A stretch of DNA of 10,985 nucleotides, taken from contig JANBPU010000442.1 of assembly GCA_027575805.1 (NCBI GenBank), forward strand, positions 1 through 10,985, given 5' to 3'. The notes under the pieces were generated by a model that saw nothing but the letters and a program-made list of their open reading frames with translations, was not told where the DNA came from and searched no databases. A program made the position numbers and the translations under genes. Shown in pieces: positions 9,073-10,985 of this stretch. How positions within the stretch are numbered: position 1 is the first letter of the stretch; every line of letters starts with the position of its first letter. This DNA comes from Mycoemilia scoparia (lineage: Eukaryota; Kickxellomycota; Kickxellomycetes; Kickxellales; Kickxellaceae).

Positions 9073-9078
9073 AATAAA
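9073..9078 (+). terminator. Candidate polyadenylation signal of the SIS1-like gene
   Basis: AATAAA lies about 155 bases after the TGA at 8915-8917, in a CAACAACAACAAAGAAC context. It is the first such signal after the stop and suits a short fungal 3' untranslated region. Confidence 0.5.
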
Positions 9079-9534
9079 ATCTAGATGAGTTTTTCATTTT
9101 AGTTTCTATAATATTTGCACAGCCTCTTTTCTTCTTTACTCCACGTCTTTGCTTCTCTATATTTTCTTTCTTGTGTCTTCTAATGGAAAAAATGTATCTC
9201 CCTTTTTCTGATCTCACTGCCATTATTGTGTGTAAATTTGATCTGATTGATCAGACCATGGTCTAGATTAGCTTGATTCCATGATTTTTGTTATTGTGCA
9301 AGGATCTTTTTTCATAGTACTTGAAAAGAGGGGCCTCCTCCTATGTAGATGAGGGTGTTGATGCCAGAAGGCCAGTTTAAAAGGCAATTGTTTCTGGTGC
9401 AAATTTTTCTCTCTGTCTCTTTCATTCCTTCTTTTTATCTTTTAAATATATTTACTCTTATTGCTAAGAATGTTTATTTTAGCTGGCATTTGAACTGTAT
9501 TCAATCAAACCACGATTGGATATTTTCTTTGTTT
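9079..9534. other. Spacer between the SIS1-like gene and the snoRNA transcript
   Basis: No protein gene is supported. Nested palindromes lie at 9242-9255 (TCTGATTGATCAGA) and 9253-9264 (AGACCATGGTCT). A 77-codon frame starting at 9349 is hydrophobic with no recognisable family. An acceptor-like TTTTAG ends at 9482, so 9483-9534 could be a short non-coding exon, but this is weak. Confidence 0.4.
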
Positions 9535-9753
9535 GTAAGTGATATATTAAATTTTGTATCTATCTTCTTTTGCGCTCTATGATGATATTATACCAACTCA
9601 GCTCACAATGAAGCAAATAATGATATAAAACCTTTTCATGCATCACCATCTGATCTGTTGTCGCCTATTCATATCTATCTTTTGGTATACTTGTGTTTTC
9701 ATAATAATTTCTAACATCTCTCTTTGTTGTTGTATATATTATTGGTTTAACAG
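9535..9753 (+). other. Possible intron of a snoRNA host transcript
   Basis: GTAAGT at 9535-9540, CTAAC at 9711-9715 and TTTAACAG ending at 9753 together form a consensus fungal intron of 219 bases. The 93 bases between it and the next intron (9754-9846) contain no convincing reading frame. Instead they hold a TATATA-like sequence near 9768, so the next transcript may start there instead. Inside this intron lies a weak box C/D-like pair (ATGATGA 9579-9585, CTGA 9650-9653). Confidence 0.35.
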
Positions 9754-9885
9754 GCCCTTCCTCTCTTTATATACATACCTTCTCCATTATTAAATATCCT
9801 TGCGGATAAGTCAACCTCAACTCGTGTTATCATTTATCAAATAATGGTAAGAATCTTTGATGATTTCTTTCTTGGTATTACGGTG

Positions 9886-10009
9886 GTGGTAGTGGATAGA
9901 GACTTAAATGATGATTTGTTTTGCCAGTTCTGCTACTGATTCAAGTATGAACGATAATTAAACATCGCTTACCAAACCTAGCTGATCCTCTATCCCTATC
10001 CACTACCAC
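9886..10009. repeat. Inverted repeat flanking the snoRNA
   Basis: GTGGTAGTGGATAG (9886-9899) is the exact reverse complement of CTATCCACTACCAC (9996-10009), a 14-bp stem around the snoRNA. It competes with the inner 8-bp stem 9894-9901/9988-9995, because the downstream side holds two consecutive complements of the same upstream bases. External stems of this kind help define the ends of intronic C/D snoRNAs. Confidence 0.85.
9894..9995 (+). ncRNA. snR61: Box C/D snoRNA, U38 (SNORD38)/snR61-like, guiding LSU rRNA 2'-O-methylation
   Basis: The order of elements is a closing stem GGATAGAG (9894-9901), box C ATGATGA (9908-9914), guide GCCAGTTCTGCT (9923-9934), box D' CTGA (9936-9939), a degenerate C' near 9947-9953 (ATGAACG), box D CTGA (9982-9985), and CTCTATCC (9988-9995), which closes the stem perfectly. 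C to D spans 78 bases, typical of the class. The guide pairs over 12 bases with AGCAGAACTGGC of the conserved 25S/28S sequence. Counting five bases upstream of D' reaches T9931, opposite the A of the GCAG in that target. By recall this is the site methylated by yeast snR61 (25S A1133) and human U38 (28S A1858), and human U38 has the same CCAGTTCTGCTACTGA guide-box string. No second guide upstream of box D is recognised. Confidence 0.87.
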
Positions 10010-10141
10010 TGGTGAAGTTCTACTCCATGTCTCATATTTAATGTGTTATTAATTATAACTAATGATTGGTGCTTTATGTTTTGTTTATTGGTAGGTTTTA
10101 TTATATCCGTTGAGTTTCACTACCACTTGTACTTTTATTTG

Positions 10142-10147
10142 AATAAA
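10142..10147 (+). terminator. Candidate polyadenylation signal of the snoRNA host transcript
   Basis: AATAAA lies 47 bases after the acceptor of the snoRNA-bearing intron, followed by an A run. It overlaps the first in-frame TGA of the only spliced frame that starts at the exon-1 ATG. Confidence 0.35.
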
Positions 10148-10304
10148 AAACTGTTTAAATACTTTTATTGAGATTGAATCGATGTAGTGGGGTGTATACG
10201 TATACATATACAAATTGAGGTAGTGCTGAGGTAAAACTTTTAAGATGCTCAGATTGGGTATTTTTTAAAAGTTTTTGACAATTAATAGATTAGGGTCTTA
10301 AATA

Positions 10305-10444
10305 ATACGTACGATTATTTTGAAGGGCTAAAAGCAGACTATACATGCCAATGCATTAATCATTGATAATACGGGTTGGCCAAAATGCTTGATGAAACTG
10401 GCCTACCAGTAAAACTTTACCCTTCAAAAATAATCACTTGTATG
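10305..10444. mobile_element. MITE-like element G
   Basis: The left end is ATACGTACGATTATTTTGAA followed by GGG. The right end is CCCTTCAAAAATAATCACTT followed by GTATG. The interior matches element B in reverse complement (AATGCATT, GGTTGGCC/GGCC, TTGATGAAAC blocks), so G and B form the longer subfamily. It sits about 70 bases inside the right inverted-repeat arm. Confidence 0.75.
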
Positions 10445-10517
10445 TAGTTATCCTTTAAAGTGTTTTTATGTTTGTCAATTGCTCAAAGCGTTTTTACCTA
10501 GAAAAGCATGCTTTCAA

Positions 10518-10985
10518 TTTTTCTGAAACCGTTTCTAAAAAGACTCTATATTATAAATGGCCCAAGGAATGTGTAATAATTTATTAATTTTGTTTGAGGC
10601 ATGGCCTTATGAAATTAAAGATTAATTAGTAGTAAATCGGGTCTCTAAAAGTTTGTATTAGCGGAAGGTATGTTGGAAAGAGCGGGTTGTTGTGGTTCTG
10701 CTGAACATAACAACCTGGGGTATGTTTAAAACACATGGGAATGAATATGTTTAAGATGTAAGCAGAGATATGCAAAACGAATCAAAAAGCAAATACGAAA
10801 GAGTGGCTATTTGATGCAAATTGTACGTACGTGTGTCTTTTTTAAGGCGAGTGAGCGAGAATAGTTGGAAAACAGAAACAGGGCCTGGGGGTTACTACTT
10901 AGCGGGGTTAGCACCAGTAAGACCAGCGATAAGCTGGTCAACATTTGAACCTCCGATGAGATTATCAATAGGAGAAAGACCCCCG
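10518..10985 (-). repeat. Right arm of the long inverted repeat
   Basis: This is the reverse complement of 1-470 at roughly 97% identity, ending at the same base of the repeat as the left arm. It holds the same gene tail, a conserved AATAAA on the minus strand (10580-10585), and the same abrupt end next to a near-palindrome GAAACCGTTTC. Confidence 0.96.
10895..10984 (-). CDS. 3' end of an unidentified protein gene (right copy, partial)
   Basis: This minus-strand frame matches the left copy and ends LIAGLTGANPAK with TAG at 10895-10897. It differs from the left copy by one residue (Asn for Thr at position 26 of the visible tail). The 5' part lies beyond the window. The two copies are convergent, so the repeated genes face each other across the PEF1-SIS1 segment. 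No family is recognised. Confidence 0.5.
   Translation of the reverse strand, partial: GGLSPIDNLIGGSNVDQLIAGLTGANPAK

Larger units (their letters stand above)
9847..10094 (+). other. Intron hosting the U38/snR61-like snoRNA
   Basis: The donor is GTAAGA at 9847, a CTAAT branch-site match lies at 10059-10063 and the acceptor TTGGTAG ends at 10094. The upstream exon ends in ATG directly at the donor. Splicing would yield only a 16-residue frame ending in TGA at 10140-10142, overlapping the AATAAA at 10142. The host is therefore most likely a non-coding transcript whose useful product is the intron. The splice sites are sequence matches only. Confidence 0.5.

Noticed and set aside
9349..9582. 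77-codon hydrophobic frame downstream of the J-protein
   Set aside because: Its composition follows the TTT/ATT-rich DNA, and it runs through a consensus donor at 9535.
1..10985. Linear plasmid or giant transposon with long terminal inverted repeats
   Set aside because: The interior holds ordinary spliced nuclear genes and no polymerase or transposase, and the arms contain gene tails reading inward from outside.

Overview
The window is nuclear DNA from a filamentous fungus. Both long genes are interrupted by short spliceosomal introns with GTAAGT/GTATGT-type donors, the intergenic DNA is AT-rich, and AATAAA signals follow the genes. A penta-EF-hand gene, a Sis1-type J-protein gene and many short inverted-repeat elements suggest an early-diverging lineage such as Mucoromycota, but that placement is inference.

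Layout. The two ends (1-470 and 10518-10985) are inverted copies of the same sequence. Each carries the last 29 codons of an unidentified gene running into the window, followed by its 3' flank, so the interior is bracketed by two convergent copies of one repeated gene end. A six-exon gene on the minus strand (3890 down to 1374) encodes a PEF1/peflin-like penta-EF-hand calcium protein of 268 aa. A 3.9 kb intergenic region follows, holding four copies of a small inverted-repeat element. Then comes a two-exon plus-strand gene (7758-8917) for a 356-aa type II (class B) Hsp40 of the Sis1/DNAJB1 group. Downstream, 9535-10094 holds splice-like signals and a convincing box C/D snoRNA of the U38/snR61 group (9908-9985). 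Its guide sequence fits the AAGCAGAACTGGC region of large-subunit rRNA.

Seven MITE-like elements (called A-G here) share the terminal sequence ATTTTTGAAGGG. At most ends this is preceded, a few bases further out, by CATATGG or a variant. One lies in PEF1 intron 1, four in the PEF1-SIS1 intergenic region, and one next to each repeat arm.

The two protein genes are divergently oriented. Nothing in the sequence suggests that they work together beyond possible roles in stress response and protein homeostasis. The most informative item is the intronic snoRNA with an unusually long external stem; the least explained are the repeated gene tail at both ends and the MITE family.
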